Source: Tubulanus polymorphus
Lineage: Eukaryota > Nemertea > Palaeonemertea > Tubulaniformes > Tubulanidae
Length of the DNA: 60,000 nt
Assembly: GCF_964204645.1 (NCBI RefSeq)
Contig: NC_134028.1
Span: 14,871,263-14,931,262, forward strand
Direction: 5' to 3'
Shown here in pieces: positions 38,461 to 48,414 of the stretch. Below the pieces are notes generated by a model that worked only from the letters and a program-made list of their open reading frames with translations, was not told the origin of the DNA and ran no database searches. A program made the translations under genes and the position numbers. Numbering within the stretch: position 1 is the first letter of the stretch; each line of letters opens with the position of its first letter.

Positions 38461-38757
38461 TGGAACGAGAAATGAATTTATGATCGTGCGTGGTTTGGAT
38501 TAAGTTGACTTTTAATGAAACATCCGACAATGTTTAGATTCAATCAACGAGCATACAATCGATTTGTAATACAAAAATAAATCAGATTACATTTAGAATG
38601 CGATTATTCGATAACTTTGATCAATACATAATTTGTGACACTTACCGCATGAAATATTTTCGGTCGATTCTTTTAAAGAATTTTGCGTAACCGTATCTTG
38701 CAGCTCCGTATCTTGCAGCAGGATTTTGTTGGCGAGTACGATGTAATCTGTGTGAAA

Positions 38758-38850
38758 AAAATATAATATTTGAGTCCAGCGGGATTCGAGCCCTGCCTGC
38801 TCTGCAAAAAAGGCGGCGCTCGTGGCACGATGCCAGCCATTGCTGCATGT
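38758..38850 (-). tRNA. tRNA-like sequence, probably SINE or pseudogene
   Basis: The reverse strand has a B-box-like GGGCTCGAATCCC and an A-box-like TGGCATCGTGCC upstream. No full cloverleaf is evident. Its place 3' of the Myb exon on the same strand parallels the copy at 35083-35175. Confidence 0.3.
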
Positions 38851-38910
38851 ATTTTTGGGTCTAGCAGTAGACACTGTAAATTTAGGATTATGTATCAATC
38901 ACAAAGCAAA

Positions 38911-39030
38911 GGTTTCTGATTGCCGATTGCCGATTGCCGATTGCCGACCCGAGAAATGGCCGACTATCAGGTTTCTGATTGCCGATTGCCGATTGCCGAC
39001 CCGAGAAATGGTCGACAATCAGGTTTCTGG
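38911..39030. repeat. Tandem repeat with GATTGCC heptads
   Basis: A unit of 52-59 bp (GGTTTCTGATTGCCGATTGC and so on, with CCCGAGAAATGG) occurs twice plus a partial third. Within each unit the heptad GATTGCC is itself repeated three or four times. Confidence 0.85.
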
Positions 39031-40450
39031 CGGCAATTTGAAACCGAACCACTCCCCTTATTTAAGAAAACCCTGCACGATGGAACTATTTTGACCTATT
39101 CTGGAGTTGAACCACTTATAGATAACAAAAAACAACTGTGACAGGCAGATATTTTTCGGTGTCTTATTGTGGAAACGAAATATCAAGACCTACTGGTATT
39201 CAACTTTCGAAAATATTGAAATGTTTTCTTACATCTACATTAATTAATGATCTATGCCTGAAACTTTGAGTGTGAAACTGAAACTCTGATAAATTTCCTT
39301 TTGAATAATTAAGAAATAAGTCTCAGTTTACAAATAAATATTTTCTTCCTTATCAACTTGAATCATTTTCGAGATTTACGTCGGTTCAGAATATTTATTC
39401 AGAGACATTCTGTCTCTACACTTTATAGACGGACGACGGGCGCCGAAGGCGCCCGGAGGACGTCCCTTTGATAAACGCGTATATGTGGATTCAAGAAAGT
39501 GTCTTTTTAACCGAATCTGACTTACAGACAAAATGACGTCAGAGTACGCCCGGTTTGCAGTTCATGGGGAAATCGGTAGAAACAATAGAATTACGTCACG
39601 CTAAAATCCGGCAGCGAAGTAACTAAAATCCGGCAACTTTTGGATCGGGTGATTTCAGAATGTATTTATTTCGTGAAATTTCGACCAAGCTTGGATCGTT
39701 TAATCGTTTAACAATGAACTGCGTTGATCGAACGAGTTCAAAATAGCTGAAATTCCCTTAGCAACCGGAGCGCTTAGCACTTCAATTTTTTAGACAGTGA
39801 GCAGGATCCGAGATCTGTACCTACCGGACCTGGACCCCCAGCCCAGTACAAGATCCCAAACTCGTGTAACTCTTACCCTTTTGGATCGATCCTCCCCTCC
39901 AGAGACCTCTTAACCATCTGGACCCTAAATAAACCCCCTGGACGTAAGACCTGATAAGACTGAGATGACCACTGCGCCCCCTCATCAGTCAGTCACCGTG
40001 CTTAGTCACACTATGACTGCTAACTACTCTGTAACTGAGGCCTACCTTCTTTCTAATTGGTATCTTTGTAATTTGACGTATGGTAATAAAAATGCAATGT
40101 CATTGTTAATGTTAAAATCTCTTTGAAGTAGCAAACTTGATATCTTTAGATTGGAAAACGTGGTTGAAAAACAAAAAAGGTTGGTGAAGTGGGAATCGCC
40201 TGCTGTTGAAGCAAAGACATCTCCAGTCGTCATATTTGATGGAACCCCTTTTATGTTTATGGCAACCATGGTCTTGAGCTGCCACATGGGAATTGATCGT
40301 GATGTAAAGAAAAAGGAGAGGTCTAAAGAGGAGCAAGATCGAAAAATGGTAATGGAAGTTGACAGAAGATAAGCCAATGTATTTGTTTGCTCTTTAAGGA
40401 ATTGATTGTCCCTGGAATTGATGTACCTCTTCTAAAAAAATCTATTTCAG
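39031..40450. other. Non-coding DNA before the MULE-like gene
   Basis: No gene recognised. At 39438-39454 lies a perfect GC palindrome GGGCGCCGAAGGCGCCC. A forward frame at 40151-40372 has mixed charged residues but no family I can name; it could be an exon of the following gene. Confidence 0.45.
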
Positions 40451-40451
40451 A

Positions 40452-41781
40452 TGGCAGATCATGTTTTTATCAAAAGACGCAACCTACAAAGAAGCTTGGC
40501 TGCAAAGCGACTATACATATCAGTCAAATCATGAAGTTCCCCTACATCAAGGTTTGACCCAGTGTGAATTTATTCAATATTTACGACGAGTCTTCATAAG
40601 AAGTGTGTTTCTAAGCACAGATTAAAGGCCTATCTAATTTTGTTCCAGATTGCTGATGATTCTCCCCTTTCAAGGAGACGTGCATCATCTCAACTTCAGA
40701 AGGACTTATCAGACAACATTGATAATGTTGTGGGTTTAGTTGAATACCATGTACGGTTCCCGGAACCGGAGAACCATACAAACCATCCAACATTCGGACA
40801 GGTAGCATTTGGTCTTCGCAGTTGAATTATAAGCTTGATTTCAAAACTTTGCATTCAACATCATATACCGGTGAAACGTAATGCTTTTTGCTATTTCAGG
40901 CTGCTTTCCTAAGAGAACCAGTTGATCAAGACGTACGGGAAAAGATAATACAATTAACGCATGATGGAGTGAGGAAAATTTAAATAGTTTCGTTGAAAAA
41001 GAACTTTTTCGTGGAGTTCCACAGCCTGACCGTACACGTAGACGGTACTTTCCAACCCAAATGATATCCGTAATATAATGCTTAATGCTAAGCAGGTTTT
41101 CAAAAATAGTTCGGTAAGATGGTTTTTACTTGGATTTACTGAAGACTTATTTATATTGTAAGGCTGCTAGCTGGTAATTTTCTCTACCTTATTCTCAGAA
41201 TGATCAAGAAAGTGTGGAGCGGCTCGTTGACCAATGGTCAAAAGATGGTGATCGATAATACTTCCGTCCATCAAAAATTGTCGAAAACAATCGGGAAGAC
41301 CTATTGTTTTGTTATCAATCTTCCTGGCAACAGCGACTTATGGCACGGTATGGTAATGACTTATGTCTAATGGATGCGACGTATAGAACATTGAAATACG
41401 CTTTACCTTTGTTTTTCATTTGCGTGAGGACGAATGTAAATTATACTGTTGTTGGAACTTTCCTTACGGAACACGAAAGTGAAGATAGTATCAAAGAAGC
41501 TCCTGGTGTATTAAAAGCCTGGAACCCAAAATGGTATCATTTGGACTTTCTCACGGATTTCTCAAGAGCTGAAATTAATGCTGTCGAAGCACATTTCCCT
41601 GGTACGTAACTGAAAATATTGTTTGATAATGCATATTGCATTCAGTGCAAATATCGTATTATCTAAAAGTTTTGCATTCATGTATTTACATTATTGTAGA
41701 TTCTGAAGTGCGTTTATGCAGCTTCCATAGAAAAAAAGCATGGGATGAGTGGTTATCTAAACGAGATCATAACATTACAGG
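40452..41781 (+). pseudogene. MULE/CARF-like transposase-derived gene, decayed exons
   Basis: Exon-like blocks: about 40452-40552 (KTQPTKKLGCKATIHISQIM), 40660-40801 (VEYHVRFPEPENHTNHPTFG), 40902-41060 (VDQDVREKIIQLTHDGV, then a stop and frame change), 41304-41604 (a MULE core with LMDATYRTLKYALPLFFICV, WYHLDFLTDFSRAEINAVEA) and 41699-41781 (LCSFHRKKAWDEWLSKRDH). This is the arrangement of a large invertebrate family related to MULE transposases and the CARF-type proteins. Stops in the middle blocks make this copy a pseudogene or a mis-joined one. Its 3' part is displaced by the Polinton. Confidence 0.7.
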
Positions 41782-41784
41782 TAA

Positions 41785-42432
41785 GGCCACACCAAAAAAA
41801 ATCCTGTTTCTCGGGCGGGGTAATCACCAAAATGGGTAGGTCGGTAGGGATTTTTTTTTCTTTTTATAGAAAAAAAAATTCGGGTATTCTACTGACAGTG
41901 GGTAGGTCGCCGTAAATAATTTTTACGGGACCAAATTTCCAGTATAAATATGTTTAGCAGCTAGACGACCACAATAATGAAGGGAAGTTGATGTTTTTGT
42001 TTTATATTTCACACTTGGAAACTGTTTACAAAAAGAAAAACATCAAAATCTTGAATAGGCGTATAATATATTGTATACAGAATTCCTGGAATTTTACAAT
42101 CCAAGGTCGCCATCAATATCTGATTAGCAACGTTGTCTGAGCACACAAGTACCATATCCGGAATAAAATTGTTAAATCCGATGTAATAAGATATTTTTAT
42201 CATGTCGTCTCGGTGCCGACATCACGATTTCACGAAAAAGAAAAAATATTTACGAGAATGGAGAGCTTTGTAGTCGGTCGGCCACATAAATATTTTTGAA
42301 AATAGTTATTTCATCCACAATTTTGAAATAGGGTCGGTAGGCAATTTTATTTTATTTCGAAAATAATTATTTGAAATGACGAAATATCGGGTCGGTCGGG
42401 CCCGAGAAACAGGGTTTTCTTTTGGTGTGGCC
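41785..42432. mobile_element. 648 bp MITE with GGCCACACC ends and TAA duplication
   Basis: Terminal inverted repeats read GGCCACACCAAAA from each side and continue into CCTGTTTCTCGGGC. TAA flanks both ends (41782-41784, 42433-42435). No coding capacity. The 3 bp TAA target and size suggest a Harbinger-type MITE. It sits in an intron-like part of the MULE-like gene, right after a GT donor. Confidence 0.85.
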
Positions 42433-42564
42433 TAATACTCCAAAATGAAAGTTTGTCACATTTTATCTCATATGCTTACAGGATCTGCATGATATTTCTT
42501 TCTTTTTTTATAAGCGAGAGGTTCTTTTGCGTAACTTTCCATTTTCACTTCAGATTATCGCGAT

Positions 42565-42960
42565 AGTAATAGGGGTAATGGGCTTTCATACCAAAGGTCG
42601 AACGGTCGAGCTCATTAAAAAACAAAACATTAAAAGTAATTTAAAACTATAATATATTTTCATAACCGTGTGCATTTTATATTATAACTAAATATTTATT
42701 CTAAGATATCAATAATTTAAAAAGCATAGGTCAATTGGTCGCTCCACTTCGCTACCGCTCCGCTCCGCGACCAATTGATTTATTTACAATACACAAATTC
42801 ATATAATCAAATATATTCAAATAATAATAATTATTCTATTATTCAACTGAAATACACACGGTTATGAAAATATATTATAGTTTTAAATTACTTTTAATAT
42901 ATGTTTTTAATGAACTCGACCATTCAACCTTTGATATGAAAGCCCATTACCCCTATTACT
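42565..42960. repeat. 396 bp palindromic left end of Polinton C
   Basis: The left arm starts AGTAATAGGGGTAATGGGC (42565 to about 42680) and its inverted copy ends at 42960 (about 42850-42960, about 90 percent alike). The centre holds a smaller hairpin, GGTCAATTGGTCGC against GCGACCAATTGATT. Outside the right arm, TTTTAAG-type sequence is shared with the equivalent place in copy A, so the whole palindrome belongs to the element. Confidence 0.8.
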
Positions 42961-42973
42961 CTTAAAATATTAT

Positions 42974-43389
42974 TAAAGTGTGATTGAAATAATGCATAGC
43001 TGTTTATACTAGAACATGATTCTATTTGAACCTATATATCATTGAACTCCTAAAATCAATTTTAAAAAAAAATTTGATATTAAAATGGGAGCAAATAAGT
43101 ACTACTGTCCAACATGTAAAATCAATATAGATAAATCTCAAAAAGCAAGACACAATAAAAATAAAACACATTTAGAGAATAAATTGAAACTAGAATATTT
43201 ACAGTTATATTCAGAACAGTTAACAAAGGCAAAGAAATTTATTGAATTATGGAATAATGATCCAAATAATGAACAATACGTTGAGGAATTTGATATCAAG
43301 GATCCGAAATGACTTATCTGTTAGTAAAGTGTGATTGAAATAATGCATAGCTGTTTATACTAGAACATGATTCTATTTGAACCTATATA
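42974..43389. repeat. 65 bp direct repeat flanking the terminal zinc-finger gene
   Basis: TAAAGTGTGATTGAAATAAT and the next 45 bases occur at 42974-43038 and again at 43325-43389. They bracket a 286 bp segment with a small gene. It looks like a segmental duplication within the element end. Confidence 0.88.
43085..43312 (+). CDS. Small chimeric zinc-finger protein (75 residues)
   Basis: The N terminus GANKYYCPTCKINIDKSQKARH with a later HLENK gives a C2H2-like finger. From LQLYSEQLTKAKKFIELWNN to NNEQYVE it duplicates the last 30 residues of the HNH nuclease at 45260-45355, including flanking motif DNA. So it looks like a finger joined to a copied HNH tail. Start context GATATTAAAATGG. In copy A only the first 17 codons remain. 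It may or may not be expressed. Confidence 0.5.
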   Translation: MGANKYYCPTCKINIDKSQKARHNKNKTHLENKLKLEYLQLYSEQLTKAKKFIELWNNDPNNEQYVEEFDIKDPK

Positions 43390-43493
43390 CATTCCATGTA
43401 AAGAGCTATGGAATAAATCTATAAATTCACAGCTGTTACAGCTGTTACTATGACGCCGAGACATTATGACTCATAATATTACAAACGTGCAGA

Positions 43494-43626
43494 GAAAATT
43501 CTAGAAAGGTGTGCTGGAACTCTGAATAGAGATGACATGTCATAATCAGAAACGTGTGGAATATTCTAGAAAAGGCGCGCCGGAACCAGATGACGTGGCA
43601 TGATCAACGGCGTGTTCATTCTAGAA
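43494..43626. promoter_or_regulatory. Heat-shock-element-like sites in three tandem units
   Basis: GAAaaTTCtaGAA at 43494-43506 and GAAtaTTCtaGAA at 43559-43571 are perfect three-part heat-shock elements. A third site at 43619-43626 has TTCtaGAA. They sit in diverged tandem units of about 60 bp, 100 bases upstream of a GTAAGT donor and the small acidic gene. Copy A lacks them. Confidence 0.5.
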
Positions 43627-43728
43627 ATCGACCCGGAAATGAACAGACGCTGTAACATTGTGCTCAGGATATTCTATCTATCGAAACGAAATTAGGAGTT
43701 TATAGTTTACAATTCTAAATTTAAATGT

Positions 43729-43975
43729 AAGTACTGTTTGTTGTAGTTATTAGGGCTATTAAATATGAAACCTTTAGATATATTTAAGTGTATTTAGTAT
43801 ATCTTTTAGATGGCTAGAGTTGCCGCTAATATCTTATAGATTAATAAAACGCCATACGCATCAAGAAGTGATAGAGAAACTCAAGATACTCTTTCTGACT
43901 GAGGAATCAACAGCAATGGATATCAAACCAATAGAATCGCCAAAAGATCGACGAAGAAACTATTTAAGAATTTCA
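43729..43975 (+). pseudogene. Small acidic gene, second copy, start lost
   Basis: Homologous to 8636-8770. A GTAAGT at about 43729 and CTTTTAG at about 43808 could be intron ends. The coding part reads ASRSDRETQDTLS, then a TGA and an insertion, with ACG at the start position instead of ATG. A defective copy of a conserved small gene. Confidence 0.45.
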
Positions 43976-44177
43976 AAAACACTAAGACTCCAATGATTAA
44001 GTTTAACATTTGTTGATGTAGTTAAATATTTACCGGCAATTGAAAAAATGCTTGTAATTATAAATTGTATTCATAGAAATCAAATGATGTATTGGAAGAA
44101 ACGATTGAACATATTTGTATAATGTATTGTGTAAATCTGATTGGCGAATTTTTATGTTCGGTCGTTTCTATTATGAT

Positions 44178-44560
44178 TAGCGCATGCGCATTGATCCAAA
44201 CCGGGCCTGAATGCCCGGTCTTGCCTAGTGCACATGTGTTTTGATATTTCATGTCGGTTGTTTCTATTTACATAATGAATATATAATTATGATTAGCGCA
44301 TGCGCATTGATCCAAATCGGGCCTGAATGCCCGGTCTTGCCTAGTGCACATGTGTTTTGATATCTTATGTGTTCAGTTGTTTCTATTATGATTAACACAT
44401 GTGCATTAAGCAAAACCCGGCATCAATGGCCGCATGTGACGCATGTAACGCATGTGTTGTTTCTATTTTACAGAATTTATAGAATGAATATATAATTATG
44501 ATTAACGCATGCGCATTAAGCAAAAACGCTCCTGTATGCCCGCATGTGACGCGGATATTG
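44178..44560. repeat. Four GC-rich hairpin units
   Basis: Units at about 44178-44236, 44297-44353, 44396-44450 and 44506-44560. Each runs from GCGCATGCGCATTGATCC-like arms through an inner GGGCCTGAATGCCCGG hairpin to CACATGTG-like arms. The spacers carry CATAATGAATATATAATTAT and GTTGTTTCTATT. They correspond to the two hairpins at 8222-8410 of copy A, with a different inner stem. Confidence 0.8.
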
Positions 44561-44699
44561 TAACTGGTATTATTTAGATAACAAGGAATCGAAACCGACT
44601 TATCAAAAGCAGCGAGGAATGAAAAAGGATGACGTTGGTCGAAGAAATGGAAGAGGATTCTAAAATATTAACCAATTTAGTAAAAAATACATATAATAA

Positions 44700-45364
44700 A
44701 TGGAACCAGAACAACCACAAACTATCAATATTACAAATAACACTGGTGTTATAAATATATATTACAAGAAGTGTTCTAAGTGTGAATTAGATAAATTAGC
44801 TTTAACAGAATTTAGTAAGCGTAAGATTAGCAAAGATGGTTTTCAATATTGCTGTAAAACTTGCACTAAACTATATACCAAACAATATCGAGAAGGTAAT
44901 ATAGAACATTATAATTATTATATGGCAGAATATATGAGAGAAAGATATCAAACAGATCTTAATTTTAGATTGAAACAATGCTTAAGATCTAGATTAACAC
45001 AATTATTCAACAAAGAAACACATTCAGAAACACTATCTAATTTGTTGGGTTGTATGAATTTCTCAAATCATGGATTATATTTCAATTCGATGATAAAATG
45101 AATATAGATAATTATGGGGATTATTACCATATTGATCACGTGTTACCAATATCTAAATTTAACATGAATGATGAATACAATAAAAAACTTATTTGGGGTT
45201 GGAAAAATTTAAGGCCTTTAGAAAAGAAAGAAAATCAAATCAAATCTAATAAACTAGATTTACAGTTATATTTAGAACAGTTAACAAAGGCAAAGAAATT
45301 TATTGATCAATGGAACAATGATCCAAATAATGAACAATACGTTGAGTCTTTAATGAGTGGTTAA
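44700..45364 (+). pseudogene. HNH-family endonuclease, frameshifted
   Basis: The N-terminal part has two CxxC pairs (CSKCELDK and CKTCTKLY), a better zinc knuckle than in copy A. A frame change near 45050-45090 follows the LLGCMNF segment. The second frame holds the HNH core YHIDHVLPISKFNM, WKNLRPLEKKENQIKSNK and the tail YLEQLTKAKKFIDQWNNDPN. Homologous to 7440-8072. Start context ATAATAAATGG. Confidence 0.8.
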
Positions 45365-45609
45365 AGAATAATAGAATTTAAATAAAATATAATAAAAATT
45401 ACATATCTTCAACTAGCTAGTATTAGTTATTGTTTTTTAATACTTTCTTTTCAAAAAAGAATACTTTATATCACAAATAAAAAATACTATAAAAACAATA
45501 ACTAATACTAAAATTCTTTACCTTTAACTAACTAGTATTAACCCAAAGAGATACTAGTATCATTTTATAGTACTTATAATATTTTTTTTGCTTTTTTTCT
45601 CTAATGTAA
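45365..45609. other. Spacer with CTAGT repeats and the 201-gene promoter
   Basis: It has ACTAGTATTA-type words in several copies and ends with TATTTTTTTTGCTTTTTTTC, the T-rich promoter of the 201-residue gene. The same promoter text is stranded at 16172-16198 in copy B. Confidence 0.6.
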
Positions 45610-46221
45610 ATGTCAAAGAAATCTAATAAGAATAGTATTGATATTGAAAAGACATTAGATGATTTGGGTATAAGTGATAATAAAGATACAGTTGTAACTT
45701 ATTGTGCTCAAGTTAATTGTAATATAGATTATGAATACTATTCATATTGTAAGCATCATCTAGAACTATTGATTGCCGGTGGAAAAACTAAGGATTTCTT
45801 GGGAAAAATAATAACTTTTCAAGAATTAGATGCTATGAAACCAGATAAAGTAATGAATTATTTTAAGATTTATGAAGAAGCAAGATTAGCCCGAATAAAT
45901 GATTCTATTTCAGATGGTATTGTCAAATGTTATTCTAAGTTATGTAACCAGTTAATACCAATTGATGATGAAAATAAATTATATAGTGATTTGAAAAATG
46001 ACTACTTAGTTATGACTGAATTACAAAAATTGGTCGGATATGCTTCATTTCAATTAGGATCTGTTATGACATTAATTTCTACTGGCGTCATAACATTTTC
46101 GAATATCAAACCTATGGAATATAAATCAGGTAAGAACGAAACAGATGTACTACAACCAAACGTCGAAACAGAAAATGAATCAGAACAAAAATTAACTAAA
46201 ATAAATGAGTGGTGGAGTTAA
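45610..46221 (+). CDS. Conserved Polinton protein (201-residue family)
   Basis: A 203-residue protein, about 85 percent like 6495-7103. Charged N terminus (EKTLDDLGISDNKDT), YCKHHLELLIAGGKTKDFLG, YEEARLARINDSISDGIVKC, LYSDLKNDYLVMTELQKLVG and the hydrophobic FQLGSVMTLISTGVITFSNI. It overlaps the next gene by 17 bases. Function unknown; the family is conserved in all three copies. Confidence 0.78.
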   Translation: MSKKSNKNSIDIEKTLDDLGISDNKDTVVTYCAQVNCNIDYEYYSYCKHHLELLIAGGKTKDFLGKIITFQELDAMKPDKVMNYFKIYEEARLARINDSISDGIVKCYSKLCNQLIPIDDENKLYSDLKNDYLVMTELQKLVGYASFQLGSVMTLISTGVITFSNIKPMEYKSGKNETDVLQPNVETENESEQKLTKINEWWS

Positions 46222-46573
46222 GAAAAAGGCTAGATCCGAGAAACAAATTAAATGGGCAAGAGAATTAGGTAAACGATCTTCAGAATTAAAAAAAGCTAAG
46301 AAAAAGAAATTAACTGATATAAATGAATCACAGACTTTATCTGATATTGATTCAAATAATAATCCATCTGATTCTTCTAATGCTGGAAGAAATAATAACT
46401 TATATATTACAATTGGGTTAATCACAATTATTATATTTTCCGGTGTAATATATAAATCAAAATTCAAATCTGATGATAAAGATGATTCCAATGACAATAA
46501 ACCTATCATACCAGAAAATAAGTCAAATCATAAAGTCATTGAAACTAAATCTAAATTATTATTAATGGATTAA
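46205..46573 (+). CDS. Small single-pass membrane protein with ARELG motif
   Basis: A 122-residue protein: EKQIKWARELGKRSSELKKA, a basic run, Ser/Asn-rich linker, membrane segment LYITIGLITIIIFSGVIYKS and acidic tail with DDKDDSNDNK. It starts at AAATAAATGAG inside the preceding gene. Nearly the same as 6140-6502. Confidence 0.78.
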   Translation: MSGGVKKKARSEKQIKWARELGKRSSELKKAKKKKLTDINESQTLSDIDSNNNPSDSSNAGRNNNLYITIGLITIIIFSGVIYKSKFKSDDKDDSNDNKPIIPENKSNHKVIETKSKLLLMD

Positions 46574-46579
46574 AATAAG

Positions 46580-47665
46580 ATGAAAAAAGAACAATATTTA
46601 AGAGAGTTATATTATAACCCAGAAAGTGAAGTATCATATTCTAGTATTTCAGAATTATGGAATAAAATTAAATCTAATAATGGTGGTACAAAATATAGTG
46701 AATTGAAATCATGGTTACAAAATCAACCAGCATATCAAATCCACAAGAAAATGGATAAAACTTATTTAACAAGAAAAGTTATGGTTTCATATATCGATCA
46801 ACAATGGCAAGCAGATTTCATTGACATGAAGAACTTAGAGGAATACAACAAAGGATATTTCTGGATATTAAATGTTATAGACATATTCAGTAGATACGCA
46901 TGGTCAATTCCAATCAAAAATAAAACTGGTATAGAAGTGACAAATGCTTTTAAATCTATATTTAAAGAAGCTATTCCAGATAAGATACAATTTGATGAAG
47001 GTAAGGAATTTTATAACAAACATTTCAAAAAACTATTATCTGATAACGATGTAGATTATTTTTCAACACATTCAGATAAAAAAGCATCTATTGTAGAAAG
47101 ATTTAATAAAACATTGAAAACTAGAATGTGGAAATATTTTACTGCTAATGAAACATGTAAATATATCGATGTGTTAGATGATTTGGTGAAAGGGTTTAAT
47201 AATTCTTAACATAGTTCTATAAATATGAAACCTATACAAGCTAAAAAAGAAGATAATTCAGAAATAGTTTGGAATAATTTATATGGAGCATTTGTTACAC
47301 ATGATTTCGGAGAACCTAAATTTAAAATAGGACAACACGTCAGAATATCTAAATATAGAAAAACATTTTATAAAGGTTATACTCCAAATTTTACTGAAGA
47401 AATATTCAAGATTAAAAAGATAATATTAACTAAACCATTTGTTTATAAATTAGAAGATCTAAAAGATGCAGAAATATTAGGTTATTTCTATGAACAAGAA
47501 TTATCACTTGTACCAAATCCAGATGAAATAGAATACAAAATAGAAAAAGTATTGAAAACAAAAACTATTAAGGGAAAAAAGTATTCTTTGGTGAAATATA
47601 AAGGGTATGATGATAAATTTAATGAATGGATTTTATCTAGTAAAATTAAAAGAATAAATGAATAA
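46580..47665 (+). pseudogene. DDE integrase with chromodomain, one internal stop
   Basis: 361 codons in one frame, with a single TAA at 47207-47209 after LVKGFNNS, downstream of the catalytic core. First Asp in QADFIDM, second in QFDEGKEFYN, Glu in VERFN about 33 residues later. A beta-rich domain follows (FKIGQHVRISKY) and a chromodomain (KGKKYSLVKYKGYDDKFNEW). It starts six bases after the previous stop, without the usual TAAATG, and overlaps the ATPase start by 8 bases, so it is probably read from a shared transcript. Confidence 0.9.
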
Positions 47666-48293
47666 AGATTTATTTATATTTGAACCGCATAATATGTTAA
47701 TAACTGGAGTTACCAATTGTGGTAAAACACATTTCATATTAGATTTGTTAGAAACTATTTATAAGAATCATTTTGATAATATAATATTATTCTGTCCTAC
47801 TTATAAAATGAATAAAACATATAATAGAGATATAGTTAAGATGAAAAAGTTTATTATATTAAATCCTAAAACAGTAAAAGAAAATTTAGATAATTGAATT
47901 AAAATAGCAATTGATACTTATAAAGGATCAAATACATTATTCATTGTAGATGATTGCGCAAATTTACATGATTCAAAAGTTAGAGAAAGTGAGTTATGTT
48001 ATCTAGCTTTCTCTGGGAGACATTTTGGGATAACAACATGGGTTTTAAATCAAAAATATAATTCAATTGTTAAAGACTTTAGGGAGAATATAAGATTTCT
48101 AGTTTTATTCTACAATAAAGATAGAAAATCTATACAACAATCATTGGAAGAAAATCAAATAATACCTACTGAATTACATGATGAATATATGAATAAATTA
48201 AAGAATAATAAAGGTTCAAAATTATTACTGAGATAACAATTTCCCTATGAATATAAAATTTATAAAATAACTATTTATATATCTATGTATTAG
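47658..48293 (+). pseudogene. Packaging ATPase, two internal stops
   Basis: Walker A GVTNCGKT and Walker B LFIVDDCA are both present, with RESELCYLAFSGRHFGITTW after them. In-frame stops lie at 47895-47897, where copy B has Cys, and at 48234-48236. The tail is altered by a further frame change. The ATG overlaps the integrase stop. Confidence 0.88.
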
Positions 48294-48357
48294 ATACCCT
48301 AATACCTGATAGCCTATTAGATACCCTAATACCTGATACCCTATTAGATACCTTAAA
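48290..48357. repeat. 27 bp tandem repeat between converging genes
   Basis: TTAGATACCCTAATACCTGA plus TASCCTA occurs twice with a third partial unit. It occupies the same junction as the 11 bp repeats of copy A (4183-4226), with related words (TATCTAATAC and its complement). Confidence 0.85.
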
Positions 48358-48414
48358 TACTTAAAATCCCCTTTTTTATTTACTATTATTTTATACAATT
48401 TTCAACCTTTATTA

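Larger units (their letters stand above)
35750..38470. mobile_element. PIF/Harbinger transposon 2, decayed
   Basis: The left terminus GGACCCGGTTCCATAGTTG is at 35750, with TTAAATTTTAACCC-type subterminal repeats to 35926. It encodes a forward transposase (35927-37428) and a reverse Myb-like remnant (38286-38460). No matching right terminus was found, so the end is approximate. Confidence 0.75.

Noticed and set aside
38822-39141. Overlapping frames with IADCRLP repeats
   Set aside because: Translation of the GATTGCC tandem repeat; no evidence of a gene.
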